Notes under the pieces: model-generated
Told to the model about the DNA's origin: nothing
Database searches by the model: none
What the model saw: the letters and a program-made list of their open reading frames with translations, nothing else
Source of the DNA: Sphingobacteriales bacterium
Lineage (GTDB): Bacteria > Bacteroidota > Bacteroidia > Chitinophagales > CAIOSU01
DNA: 64,000 bases
Assembly (NCBI GenBank): GCA_027486795.1
Contig: JAIXOI010000023.1
Location: 62,001 to 126,000 of the forward strand
Direction: 5' to 3'
Position numbers and translations under genes: made by a program
Shown here: in pieces, positions 18,161-26,240 of the stretch
How the letters are laid out: the number at the start of each line of letters is the position of its first letter
How positions within the stretch are numbered: the stretch's first letter is position 1

Positions 18161-19330
18161 ATGCTCAACTTTGAGGATACCGAAATAGCCTTTACGAATG
18201 TTAGCAACGCCAAACTGCGCAAGTCGTATTACATTTTCCAATTTTTCCAGTTCAATAGCTTGGTCAATTTGGGCGGTCGCTTGGCACAATGGGGCTTGAA
18301 GTGGCACTTACCAGTTGGCCTATTTGCCAAACCTACCATTTTTGGTCAGTTTGTAGGCGGTGTTACGCTTCGCGAAACGGAAAACACGGTAAACCAGTTG
18401 GGCAAATCGGGCGTGTTTGGCATTCTGGATTATGCCATTGAGGGCAAAACCACCGAGCGCGCCTTTGACGATACCTTGGCCCACAAACTTGAAATGTTGC
18501 GGTATGTAAAAAACAACCCCAACGTGAAAATGATAAGTGCCAAAGTAACAGGTTTGGGCAAATTCTCACTGCTAGAGCGCGTGCACCGCGGCGACGTGTT
18601 GCTGCAAAGCGAACAAAAAGAGTATGAGCGGTTGAAGGACCGACTGCACAAACTTTGCGCAGCGGCAGAAGATGCTAGCACGGGCATTTTGTTTGATGCC
18701 GAAGAAACATGGATACAAGACCCGTTGGATAGCTTGATTGAGGAAATGATGGCCCATTACAACAAAGAGAAAGCAATAGTTTACAACACTTACCAACTAT
18801 ATGCCACCAGCCGCTTGGGTAAATTGAAAGAGGACTACGAAAAAGCACAAAAACAAGGTTATGTATTGGGTGCCAAATTGGTTCGCGGTGCGTACATGGA
18901 GAAAGAGCGCGAACGTGCTGCCGAATTGGGATACCCTTCGCCGATACATATAGATAAAGATGCGGTAGATAAGGACTTTAATGCTGGGTTGGATTATTGC
19001 CTTGATAGATTTAGCAAAGGAATAGCCTTTTGCGCAGCTACTCACAACGAGGATAGCTGCAAATATTTAGCCGAGCAGATTGTGACCCGTGGTTTGCCCA
19101 AAAACGACAAATACATGTTCTTTGCGCAGCTTTACGGCATGGGCGAGCACATTACCTTCAACCTAGCCAAAGAGGGCTACACCACCGCCAAATTGATTCC
19201 TTTTGGGCCAGTAAAAGAAGTAATCCCCTACTTGGTGCGCCGCGCACAAGAAAACAGCAGTGTAGAGGGCCAAACCAGCCGCGAGCTGAGCATCCTTACC
19301 AAGGAAATGAAGCGCAGGAGGCTACTTTAA
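18161..19330 (+). CDS. proline dehydrogenase
   Basis: A 389-residue monofunctional FAD-dependent proline dehydrogenase (PRODH TIM barrel) that oxidises proline to pyrroline-5-carboxylate. Family features include 'FCAATHNEDSCKYLAEQI', 'FAQLYGMGEHITFNLA' and the C-terminal 'KLIPFGPVKEVIPYLVRRAQENSSV', which holds the substrate-binding arginines. 'KLVRGAYMEKERERA' is the usual barrel strand. There is no fused P5C dehydrogenase, as is typical outside proteobacterial PutA. ATG start at 18161. Confidence 0.95.
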   Translation: MLNFEDTEIAFTNVSNAKLRKSYYIFQFFQFNSLVNLGGRLAQWGLKWHLPVGLFAKPTIFGQFVGGVTLRETENTVNQLGKSGVFGILDYAIEGKTTERAFDDTLAHKLEMLRYVKNNPNVKMISAKVTGLGKFSLLERVHRGDVLLQSEQKEYERLKDRLHKLCAAAEDASTGILFDAEETWIQDPLDSLIEEMMAHYNKEKAIVYNTYQLYATSRLGKLKEDYEKAQKQGYVLGAKLVRGAYMEKERERAAELGYPSPIHIDKDAVDKDFNAGLDYCLDRFSKGIAFCAATHNEDSCKYLAEQIVTRGLPKNDKYMFFAQLYGMGEHITFNLAKEGYTTAKLIPFGPVKEVIPYLVRRAQENSSVEGQTSRELSILTKEMKRRRLL

Positions 19331-19387
19331 TTATTGCCGCTGAGTAATATCTTTGGTGTATATCTTTGCAGTTCAACTTACGCCACC

Positions 19388-20029
19388 TTGACCAACGAAG
19401 ATACCCTACCCTACGAGCAAATTGCCATTGAGGTGGCCGAGAAAGGTTTTGCCATTCTCGACGAATTTTTATCGAAAACCGAAGTTGCCGAGATACTGGA
19501 GGTGCTGAACTCGCGTCGCGAGGAAGGTGAGTTTCAGAAAGCGGGCGTGGGCAGTGGCTCCGACTACAAACAGCTACACGACATTCGTGGTGACTACATC
19601 CGTTGGATTGAACCTAAAGAGGCTCCACCGCCTACCCAAGTATTTCTGAGCCGGGTGGGCCAACTGATGCAAACTCTTAACCGTGTTTGCTTTTTAGGCT
19701 TAAAAGATTTTGAAACGCACTTTACCTACTATCCTGCTGGCAGCCGCTATGCGCGCCACCTAGACCAATTCAAATCTAGAGACCACCGCCGCATATCGTT
19801 TGTGTGCTACCTCAATATAGATTGGGTGCCCGGTAACGGCGGCGAGTTGCGTTTCTTTATCCCTAATGAAGTTGGAACCGAGACTAACTTGGATGTTGAG
19901 CCCCTAGCTGGTCGATTGGCTTGTTTCCGTGCCGATGTAATGGAGCATGAAGTGCTTCTGGCACACAAAACCCGGTATAGCCTTACCGGCTGGATGTTGG
20001 ATCAATACCATGAGTTGCCGTTTTTGTAA
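19388..20029 (+). CDS. 2-oxoglutarate/Fe(II)-dependent oxygenase (prolyl-4-hydroxylase-like)
   Basis: A small dioxygenase with the double-stranded beta-helix iron site: the HxD motif in 'RYARHLDQF', the distal His in 'DVMEHEVLLAH' and the 2OG-binding Arg in 'RYSLTGWM'. 'YYPAGSRY' is typical of the P4Hc type. The substrate is unknown. There is no suitable ATG. The ORF track begins at a TTG (19334), but a -7-like element TATCTTTG lies at about 19363-19370 inside that ORF, so I prefer the TTG at 19388 (MTNEDTLPYEQ), giving about 213 residues. The start remains uncertain. Confidence 0.85.
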   Translation: MTNEDTLPYEQIAIEVAEKGFAILDEFLSKTEVAEILEVLNSRREEGEFQKAGVGSGSDYKQLHDIRGDYIRWIEPKEAPPPTQVFLSRVGQLMQTLNRVCFLGLKDFETHFTYYPAGSRYARHLDQFKSRDHRRISFVCYLNIDWVPGNGGELRFFIPNEVGTETNLDVEPLAGRLACFRADVMEHEVLLAHKTRYSLTGWMLDQYHELPFL

Positions 20030-20123
20030 ATTTTAGTATCAAGTACAGGGTATCAAGTATTAAGACTTTAACTAAATACCTTACCTCTACAAATGTTTTA
20101 CAAAACGTCTCTTTAACACTGGC

Positions 20124-20160
20124 ATAAAAAAACGCAGCACTTGAAAGGGTGCTGCGTTTA
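20124..20160. terminator. bidirectional intrinsic terminator (2OG oxygenase / infB)
   Basis: A 10-bp perfect stem (AACGCAGCAC / GTGCTGCGTT, 20131-20140 and 20149-20158) with an 8-nt loop. On the minus strand it is followed by a run of seven T, making a strong terminator for the rimP-nusA-infB operon. On the plus strand it is followed by TTATATTTA, a weaker one for the oxygenase gene. Confidence 0.85.
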
Positions 20161-20164
20161 TATT

Positions 20165-20202
20165 TACTAATTAACCAGTTAACAAATCAACCAATCAACT
20201 AA
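20165..20202. repeat. AACCAGTTAACAAATCAACC word repeat
   Basis: Low-complexity, G-poor words (TTAACCAGTTAACAAATC, CAACCAATCAACTAA) between the terminator and the infB stop, of the same style as the repeats near 17.9, 18.1 and 26.2 kb. Confidence 0.55.
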
Positions 20203-20204
20203 AC

Positions 20205-23132
20205 TTACAATTTACGTTTAACTTCCGTTTCGGTGTAGGCCTCAATGAAGTCACCTTTGTGTATATCGCTATAGTTTTTGATACTGATACCACACTCTTG
20301 TCCACTATACACCTCTTTCGCATCGTCTTTGAAACGCTTTAGCGATGACAAACTACCTGAGTGCACCACAATACCATCGCGTATTACTCGTATTTTGCTG
20401 GTGCGGTAAACTTTACCCTCTATAACCGTACTACCGGCAACCGTACCCACTTTCGTGATTTTGAATACCTCGCCAACTTCAGCCATACCAGTAATAGTCT
20501 CCTCAATCTTAGGTTCCAACATACCTTCCATGGCCGTTTTAACCTCTTCAATGGCATCGTAGATGATGGAGTACAAGCGCAAATCGATGTTTTCACGCTC
20601 AGCAAGTTTGCGGGCGCTCAACGATGGACGAACCTGGAAGCCGATGATAATGGCATCAGATGCAGAAGCCAACATAATATCGGTTTCGGTAATGGCACCT
20701 ACACCACTGAATATTACGTTTACCTGTATCTCTTCGGTACTTAGTTTCAATAAGCTATCTTTCAAGGCCTCAACCGAACCATCCACGTCGCCACGGATAA
20801 TGATGTTAAGCTCTTTAAAGGTACCCAATGCCAAACGACGGCCAATCTCGGCAAGGGTAATGTGTTTCTTGGTACGTAATCCTTGCTCGCGAATAATCTG
20901 CTGGCGTTTGGTCGTTACCGCTTTCGCTTCGCTTTCTTCTTCGTAAACCTTTATTTTATCGCCAGCGGTAGGCGCACCATTCAAGCCCAATATCTGCACG
21001 GCAGTTGATGGGCCCGATGCTTTCACACGGGCACCTTCGCCATTAAACATGGCTTTTACTTTACCATAGTTGTTACCCGCCACCAGCATATCACCTACTT
21101 TCAAAGTACCGTTGCTTATAAGTACAGTGGTAACATAACCGCGACCTTTATCTAAAGATGCCTCAATAACAGTACCCACAGCAGGGCGTTCTGGGTTGGC
21201 TTTCAATTCCAACAAATCCGACTCTAAAAGGATTTTCTCTAACAGCTTGTCGATGTTCAATCCTTTCTTCGCCGAAATTTCTTGGCTCTGGTACTTACCA
21301 CCCCAATCTTCAACCAACAAGTTCATGCTGGCCAATTGTTCCTTAATTTTTTCTGGCAATGAGCCATCTTTATCAATCTTATTGATGGCAAATACCATAG
21401 GAACGCCAGCCGCTTGTGCGTGGCTAATAGCCTCCTTGGTTTGTGGCATCACTTGGTCGTCCGCAGCAATTACAATTACAGCTACGTCGGTTACTTTGGC
21501 ACCACGGGCACGCATCGCAGTAAAGGCTTCGTGACCCGGTGTATCTAAGAACACAACTTCTTTTCCGCTGTCGGTGGTTACGTTGTAGGCACCTATGTGC
21601 TGAGTAATACCGCCGGCCTCACTATCAACCTGCTTAGCTTTACGGATAAAATCGAGCAATGATGTTTTACCATGATCCACGTGACCCATAACCGTAACGA
21701 TTGGCGCGCGATCTACTGCTTGGTCCTCATCGTCAAATTCTTCTTCCTCATCGTCTTCATCGCCATCCGTTAGATCGGTAAATTTCACTTCAAGGCCAAA
21801 CTCACTGGCTACCAATTCTATCACTTCCGCATCCAAACGTTGGTTGATGGAAACGATAACACCCAACTGCATACACTTACTGATAACCTCCGTAGGTGTA
21901 ACGTCCATTAGGCTGGCCAACTCACTTACTGAGATAAACTCTGTTACCTCTAGTATGTTGTCCATTGAGCCATCATCCTCAACCTCGTTGGCTTCACGCT
22001 TAGCGCGTTTCAGCTTGGCACGGGCCTTGCCCTTAGAGCCGCTTGCGCCGCCCAATTTAGCAAGTGTTGATTTGATTTTTTCTTGTATCTCTTTTTCTGA
22101 AACCTCTTTTGGTCCGTCTTGTGCTGCAGAAATAGAAGGACGCCCAGTTCCGCCACCAGCACCAGGCCTGCGGTCGTTTGGCCGTCCAGCACCCGACCTA
22201 TTTTGTGGCAACGGCCTACCAACACCGCCACCGCCATCGCGGCGAGGGCCAGCAGGTGCAGCTGCACCACCACCTGCGCCACCAGCACCGCTGGTTTGCT
22301 CAGGTTTAATAAGGCGCTTACGCTTGCGTTTTTTATTATCGCTATTGGCATTATTATCCGACGAAGCAGCAGGGCGCTCTTGCTTAGTGGGCAACTCAAT
22401 CTTACCTAAAATTTTAGGACCCGTAAGGGTTATCCTTTGCGTCGTGCGGAAAAACTCTTCCGTTGGTGCTACAGAATCTTCCTTAGCAACTACTGGTGCG
22501 GCCTCTGCAGGCTTAGCAACAGGCGCTTCAGGCTTGCTTTCAAGCACTGGTGCTTTTTCTACTGGCTTTTCATCAGTTACAGCGGCTGGCTTAATTGCTT
22601 CTTTCTCCGCTGGCTTGTCTGCTGGTTTTTTACCAACCTGACTAAGATCTATTTTGCCCATTATCTTAGGGCCGTCAAGCTTGGAAGTAGTTTTTGCAGG
22701 CTCCTCCGCAACTGGTTCCTTAGGCTTTTCGGGCTCTTGGGCAACTACTGGTGGCGCAGGTGGTATTACCTTTTTGGGCTCTTCAGCAACTGGTGCTTTC
22801 GGCTTTTCAGGAATAGCCTTGCTTTGGAAACCTTTGATAATGATATCCTCTTGTTCATCGTCGCGGCGGTTTTGCCCCACGGCATGCAGAGGCTTCTCAA
22901 TCACCACATCCTCACGGTTACCTTTGCCCAGGTTTATCTGCTCCGCTTTTTCGCGCAGGGCAGCATCTTTACTAAAAGCCTGTTGCAACGAGGCATACAT
23001 TTCCTCCGTTACCTTGGTAGCGGGGTTCACACTAAAGCCTTTGTTCTTGAGGTGGTCAATAATAGTACTCACCCCAACGTTAAATTCATTGGCAACAGCA
23101 GGCAACCTTTTCAACTTTGTTTCTTCAGCCAT
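20205..23132 (-). CDS. infB: translation initiation factor IF-2
   Basis: IF-2 is the GTPase that places initiator tRNA on the ribosome. The 975 residues start with an IF2_N helical domain ('[25 protein letters not shown]'), then a long low-complexity linker rich in P, A, E and K with a Gly/Arg-rich stretch (about residues 275-335). A second IF2_N-like segment follows near 390-450. The G domain has G1 '[12 protein letters not shown]', G3 'DTPGHEAF' and G4 'NKID', and the C-terminal beta-barrel domains end at 'EVKRKL'. It is the last gene of rimP-nusA-infB. Confidence 0.98.
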   Translation of the reverse strand: MAEETKLKRLPAVANEFNVGVSTIIDHLKNKGFSVNPATKVTEEMYASLQQAFSKDAALREKAEQINLGKGNREDVVIEKPLHAVGQNRRDDEQEDIIIKGFQSKAIPEKPKAPVAEEPKKVIPPAPPVVAQEPEKPKEPVAEEPAKTTSKLDGPKIMGKIDLSQVGKKPADKPAEKEAIKPAAVTDEKPVEKAPVLESKPEAPVAKPAEAAPVVAKEDSVAPTEEFFRTTQRITLTGPKILGKIELPTKQERPAASSDNNANSDNKKRKRKRLIKPEQTSGAGGAGGGAAAPAGPRRDGGGGVGRPLPQNRSGAGRPNDRRPGAGGGTGRPSISAAQDGPKEVSEKEIQEKIKSTLAKLGGASGSKGKARAKLKRAKREANEVEDDGSMDNILEVTEFISVSELASLMDVTPTEVISKCMQLGVIVSINQRLDAEVIELVASEFGLEVKFTDLTDGDEDDEEEEFDDEDQAVDRAPIVTVMGHVDHGKTSLLDFIRKAKQVDSEAGGITQHIGAYNVTTDSGKEVVFLDTPGHEAFTAMRARGAKVTDVAVIVIAADDQVMPQTKEAISHAQAAGVPMVFAINKIDKDGSLPEKIKEQLASMNLLVEDWGGKYQSQEISAKKGLNIDKLLEKILLESDLLELKANPERPAVGTVIEASLDKGRGYVTTVLISNGTLKVGDMLVAGNNYGKVKAMFNGEGARVKASGPSTAVQILGLNGAPTAGDKIKVYEEESEAKAVTTKRQQIIREQGLRTKKHITLAEIGRRLALGTFKELNIIIRGDVDGSVEALKDSLLKLSTEEIQVNVIFSGVGAITETDIMLASASDAIIIGFQVRPSLSARKLAERENIDLRLYSIIYDAIEEVKTAMEGMLEPKIEETITGMAEVGEVFKITKVGTVAGSTVIEGKVYRTSKIRVIRDGIVVHSGSLSSLKRFKDDAKEVYSGQECGISIKNYSDIHKGDFIEAYTETEVKRKL

Positions 23133-23155
23133 CTAAGCGATAGTCATTTTTTGCA

Positions 23156-24400
23156 TTAGTCTTCAAATTCCGAGCGTAGGATTCGGAGCACCTCGTTAAT
23201 GGTCTCTTCTTCCAAGTCGGCACGGCGTATAAGCTCGTCTTTATCGAGCCCCAGCACGCTGCGGGCTGTATCACATCCTATGGCCTTCAACTGGTCAATG
23301 ATCCAGCCGTCGATTTCATCAGAGAATTCTTCCAAGTCAATATCGTAGTCTCCGGTCTCTTCTTCGCTATCACGGTATACGTCGATGTCATATTCGGTCA
23401 ATCGGCTGGCCAATTTAATGTTCATACCGCCACGGCCGATAGCCAACGAAACCTGATCTGGCTTCAAAAATACGGAAACCCTTTTAGTTGCTTCATTTAT
23501 TTCTACAGAAGTTATTTTAGCCGGAGCCAAAGAACGCTGTATAAGCAACTGCATATTGTTAGTGTAATTGATAATATCGATGTTCTCGTTTTTCAACTCA
23601 CGAACGATACCATGAATACGGCTACCCTTCATACCTACGCAAGCTCCAACTGGGTCGATACGGTCATCATAGCTTTCAACGGCTACTTTGGCTTTCTCGC
23701 CTGGTTCGCGAACGATTTTCTTGATAACGATTAGGCCATCAAAAATTTCTGGTACTTCAAGCTCCAACAATTTCGCCAAGAAAGCAGTATCAGTGCGCGA
23801 AAGGATAACAACAGGGTTGTTGTTTTTCATTTCAACACGTTTTACTACGGCACGCACGGTGTCGCCTTTCTTGTAAAAGTCGCTCTTAATCTGCTCGGTT
23901 TTTGGCAGCAACAATTCGTTACCATCATCATCAAGCAAAAGCACTTCTTTCTTCCATACTTGGTATACTTCGGCAGTAAGAATATCGCCAACGCGGTCTT
24001 TATACTTCTTGTAAACCTCGTCTTTCTCCAGCTCCATGATACGACTGATAAGCGTTTGGCGGGCAGCCAATACGCTACGGCGACCAAAATCATCAATCTC
24101 AATTTGCTGGTAAGCCTCTTCACCAACTTGGTAATCAGGCTCTATCTTCTGTGCATCCGTAATGGATATTTCGGCTACAGCATCTTCTACTTCGCCATCT
24201 TCAACTATGCTTCTGCGGTGCCATATTTCCAAGTCACCTTTATCAGTGTTCACAATTACGTCGAAGTTATCATCCGAGCCATATTTTTTACGCAACAGGG
24301 TACGGAAAACGTCTTCCAATACGCGCATAACGGTCGGGCGGTCGATGTTTTTGAAGTCCTTAAACTCCGAAAACGATTCAACTAGTTCGATACTGTTCAT
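23156..24400 (-). CDS. nusA: transcription termination/antitermination factor NusA
   Basis: NusA binds RNA polymerase and nascent RNA and controls pausing, termination and antitermination. The 414 residues contain the N-terminal RNAP-binding domain ('LVESFSEFKDFKNIDRPTVMRVLEDVFRTLLRKKY'), an S1 domain near 135-200 ('VGDILTAEVYQVWKKEVLL'), and two KH domains ('DPVGACVGMKGSRIHGIVRELKNENIDII', 'QVSLAIGRGGMNIKLASRLTEYDIDV'). A short acidic, helix-hairpin-like C-terminus follows. It lies between rimP (20-bp gap) and infB (23-bp gap). Confidence 0.98.
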   Translation of the reverse strand: MNSIELVESFSEFKDFKNIDRPTVMRVLEDVFRTLLRKKYGSDDNFDVIVNTDKGDLEIWHRRSIVEDGEVEDAVAEISITDAQKIEPDYQVGEEAYQQIEIDDFGRRSVLAARQTLISRIMELEKDEVYKKYKDRVGDILTAEVYQVWKKEVLLLDDDGNELLLPKTEQIKSDFYKKGDTVRAVVKRVEMKNNNPVVILSRTDTAFLAKLLELEVPEIFDGLIVIKKIVREPGEKAKVAVESYDDRIDPVGACVGMKGSRIHGIVRELKNENIDIINYTNNMQLLIQRSLAPAKITSVEINEATKRVSVFLKPDQVSLAIGRGGMNIKLASRLTEYDIDVYRDSEEETGDYDIDLEEFSDEIDGWIIDQLKAIGCDTARSVLGLDKDELIRRADLEEETINEVLRILRSEFED

Positions 24401-24420
24401 GGTTCAATTCTGTTCATAGG

Positions 24421-24885
24421 TTAAAAATTGAATTTCAGTTTAGCATTTTTTATATCTGCAAATGGTATTTGGTACAAATTAGTTTCAATTACTTTTCCTT
24501 TCACCATTTTCACGGCTTCCAGTTCAAGCTCAACATCATCAAAGCGTTTCAGCACACCTTCTATCTTCACCCCGTCAAGCTTTACCACGCTTAGCTCTTG
24601 GCCAATGCGGCGCTGGTATTGGCGGGCTACTTTTAGCGGCGTATCCATGCCTGGGCTCGATACTTCGAGTATGTATTTCTCGCCCAACCAACCGTTCTCG
24701 TCAATGTGCTTCTCTAGGTATCGGCTCACCTCCACACAGGTTTCTATTTTAATGCCCTTTTCGGCATCCAAAAACACCTGCACCTTGTTACCGGTAAGCA
24801 ATTTTACCTCAACCAAAAAATGGTCGGGCTTATCTTGCAGCCATTCGTTTACAAGGGTTTCTAGCTTTTCAATTACAGCTTCCAT
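24421..24885 (-). CDS. rimP: ribosome maturation factor RimP
   Basis: RimP assists maturation of the 30S subunit. The true start is the ATG at 24885 (MEAVIEKLETLVNEWL), giving 154 residues. The ORF track's extension to 25095 runs through the promoter and leader hairpin and is not coding. Core family sequence is visible in 'LEVSSPGMDTPLKVARQYQRRIGQEL' with the N-terminal alpha/beta domain before it and an Sm-like C-terminal domain after. It is first in the rimP-nusA-infB operon. Confidence 0.95.
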   Translation of the reverse strand: MEAVIEKLETLVNEWLQDKPDHFLVEVKLLTGNKVQVFLDAEKGIKIETCVEVSRYLEKHIDENGWLGEKYILEVSSPGMDTPLKVARQYQRRIGQELSVVKLDGVKIEGVLKRFDDVELELEAVKMVKGKVIETNLYQIPFADIKNAKLKFNF

Positions 24886-24910
24886 AGTTGCTGGGGTTAT
24901 AGAATGAAAA

Positions 24911-24934
24911 GAGGGGACATTTTCGTGTCCCCTC
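24911..24934 (-). promoter_or_regulatory. stem-loop in the rimP-nusA-infB leader
   Basis: A perfect 9-bp GC-rich stem (GAGGGGACA / TGTCCCCTC) with a 6-nt loop lies between the -7 box and the rimP ATG, so it would be in the 5' untranslated RNA of the operon. No T-run follows. It could be a regulatory or stabilising leader structure. Confidence 0.7.
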
Positions 24935-24949
24935 AATCCAAAGCTGGTG

Positions 24950-24957
24950 CAAATATA
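24950..24957 (-). promoter_or_regulatory. -7 box TATATTTG of the rimP operon
   Basis: On the minus strand TATATTTG matches TAnnTTTG, about 64 nt before the rimP ATG and just upstream of the leader hairpin. Confidence 0.6.
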
Positions 24958-25057
24958 GGTCGATTTTTTCGAGATTGCAAATGTTTTTGGTCCATGGTCG
25001 ATAGACGACGGTCGACGGGGAGTTTTGGGGGGTAAGGTTTGGCGAATAGTAGATAAA

Positions 25058-25216
25058 TTATCCCCTAACCTGCTTTTGATAATCCAAGCCGTCAATATCC
25101 CGTTTCACCTTTCCGAAATGTTTGGCGGCATTGAAGGGCTTCTTGCCTATTTTGAATTTTGAGAATGCCTTGCGTATCTCTTCCGCGCTGCTGTTAGCTT
25201 TTATTTCGATTACCAT
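25058..25216 (-). CDS. small antitoxin-like protein (52 aa, orphan)
   Basis: Absent from the ORF track because of its size. It encodes 52 residues beginning 'MVIEIKANSSAEEIRKAF' and ending 'DGLDYQKQVRG'. The pattern of a short N-terminal strand/helix followed by '...K.LKR.iDGL.YQKQ.R' resembles small Bacteroidota antitoxins that precede PIN-type toxins. No toxin gene follows: downstream is the rimP leader region. The antitoxin reading is from memory of such proteins. Confidence 0.55.
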   Translation of the reverse strand: MVIEIKANSSAEEIRKAFSKFKIGKKPFNAAKHFGKVKRDIDGLDYQKQVRG

Positions 25217-25225
25217 AGTTGTTTT

Positions 25226-25651
25226 TTATCGTTTTCCAATTACGTCTGTATAGCGGAAATCTTTGTTTTTCAGTCTGGTTTTCCCCAACAAATCTTTCCG
25301 CATTTCAAGAATGATATTACCAATTAATCTTTGACCCTCAACAAAATTTGGACTCTTTCCTTCCTGTGCTATAATATAGGATATAAGTTCATTGATAGCC
25401 AAAACCACATTGTCCGAGCTATATAGCCAGGACTTGTACTGTTCTTCGAAAAATTTCAATTTATTTTGACTATTTGCTGTTAAACCAACAAACCCTTGAA
25501 GTGCAATAATTAGATTAGAATACTTTTCCTCTTTAAACTTAATCATTGCCTCTGTCTTCTTAGCTTTGATTGCAAGCAAATATGTTAAAGAACTACCGAT
25601 TAGCGCACTAGCAACGGGTAGTATTAATAGCAAAGCAGTCTTTGTATCCAT
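25226..25651 (-). CDS. single-pass membrane protein of unknown function
   Basis: A 141-residue protein starting MDTKTALLLILP at 25651. One N-terminal transmembrane helix ('ALLLILPVASALIGSSLTYLLAI') is followed by a basic stretch and a helical cytoplasmic domain. I do not recognise the family. It ends 9 bp before the 52-residue antitoxin-like gene on the same strand, so the two are probably co-transcribed. A -7 box TATTTTTG lies 5 nt upstream of the ATG. Confidence 0.65.
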   Translation of the reverse strand: MDTKTALLLILPVASALIGSSLTYLLAIKAKKTEAMIKFKEEKYSNLIIALQGFVGLTANSQNKLKFFEEQYKSWLYSSDNVVLAINELISYIIAQEGKSPNFVEGQRLIGNIILEMRKDLLGKTRLKNKDFRYTDVIGKR

Positions 25652-25656
25652 GCGCA

Positions 25657-25664
25657 CAAAAATA
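25657..25664 (-). promoter_or_regulatory. -7 box TATTTTTG immediately upstream of the 25.2-kb gene
   Basis: A perfect TAnnTTTG match on the minus strand with only 5 nt between the box and the ATG at 25651, implying a leaderless or near-leaderless mRNA. Confidence 0.5.
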
Positions 25665-25821
25665 ACATTTATATTATAATAGACTGTCCAGTGTTTAATA
25701 TATGACTAGTATGGAAACTTTACCCCCTCCAAAAAAAATCACATCCCCACGGCAATTCAACCTTCTGCCCTATCGGATTTTAAATCGCTATTCTACAGAG
25801 CATCGGTTTTTACCCGTAACG

Positions 25822-25902
25822 AGTGGTCTGACGAGTATGCCGAATCGGAAACAAATCTCATAACGTGGCATCAATCATACTCGCGGGCCTCGTCCGACCA
25901 CT
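25822..25902 (-). mobile_element. MITE-like element, copy 1 (81 bp)
   Basis: Terminal inverted repeats AGTGGTCTGACGAG / CTCGTCCGACCACT bound the element. In reverse orientation its ends read AGTGGTCGGACG...CGTCAGACCACT, matching copies 2 and 3. A nested inverted repeat (GAGTATG / CATACTC) lies inside. No coding capacity. Confidence 0.65.
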
Positions 25903-25952
25903 AAACGCAGTAAATAAATAAGAGTTAACGACATTTGGAGCAGCACCGCAGT

Positions 25953-26035
25953 AGTGGTCGGACGGCTGGATTGCACTAGCCATAATACTGGCATACAACA
26001 TATCCACCCAAAGGAACAATAGCCGTCAGACCACT
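25953..26035 (+). mobile_element. MITE-like element, copy 2 (83 bp)
   Basis: Begins AGTGGTCGGACGGCT and ends AGCCGTCAGACCACT: 15-bp terminal inverted repeats with one mismatch. It has the same length and the same ends as copy 3 near 38.8 kb, and the first 30 bp are similar (GGATTGCACTAGC versus CGAGTGCATTAGC) while the middle differs. Confidence 0.75.
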
Positions 26036-26125
26036 TAGTAACATCGATGTTTTATATTTTGTACAATAGTAATTGTAAATCTAACAATCATAGTTAGCCA
26101 ATACCCATAGGTTCTTCCCTAGGAT

Positions 26126-26175
26126 TACGTCCCAGTCGCAGACTGGTTGTAATATGGCTACAAGACGCAGTCTTG
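26126..26175. repeat. pair of REP-like palindromes with GCA loops
   Basis: CCAGTC-GCA-GACTGG (26132-26146) is enclosed by outer arms ATTAC / GTAAT. CAAGAC-GCA-GTCTTG (26161-26175) follows at once. Two small hairpins sharing the same trinucleotide loop in tandem are typical of REP-type units. Confidence 0.65.
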
Positions 26176-26189
26176 CAGCAGCAAAACGA

Positions 26190-26240
26190 CAAAACCAATC
26201 AACCAATAACCAATTAACTAATAACCAATCAACTAATCCC
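26190..26240. repeat. CCAATCAACCAATAACCAATTAAC word repeat overlapping a stop codon
   Basis: Tandem degenerate words of 8-11 nt (CAACCAATAACC, AATTAACTAATAACC) run into the 3' end of the FAD-oxidoreductase gene and include its stop codon. Confidence 0.65.

Larger units (their letters stand above)
25665..26228. other. gene-free region rich in inverted repeats
   Basis: About 560 bp without a supportable gene. It contains two MITE-like inverted-repeat elements (25822-25902 and 25953-26035), a pair of small palindromes (26126-26175) and a run of CCAATAACC-type words (26190-26240). No transposase ORF is present. Confidence 0.7.

Noticed and set aside
21844-22641. 265-residue plus-strand ORF antisense to infB
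   Set aside because: Also a shadow of IF-2 linker coding sequence; proline/serine-rich with no recognisable domain.
22437-23159. 240-residue plus-strand ORF antisense to infB
   Set aside because: It is antisense to the repetitive P/A/E/K linker of IF-2, and its W/F/L-rich translation is what the complement of that linker produces.
24421-25095. 224-residue form of RimP
   Set aside because: The extra N-terminal 70 residues read through the -7 box and leader hairpin and have no RimP similarity; the ATG at 24885 fits the family.
25721-26240. CRISPR array from repeated elements near 25.8-26.2 kb
   Set aside because: Only two similar units are present, they are inverted relative to each other, and there are no regular spacers or cas genes.
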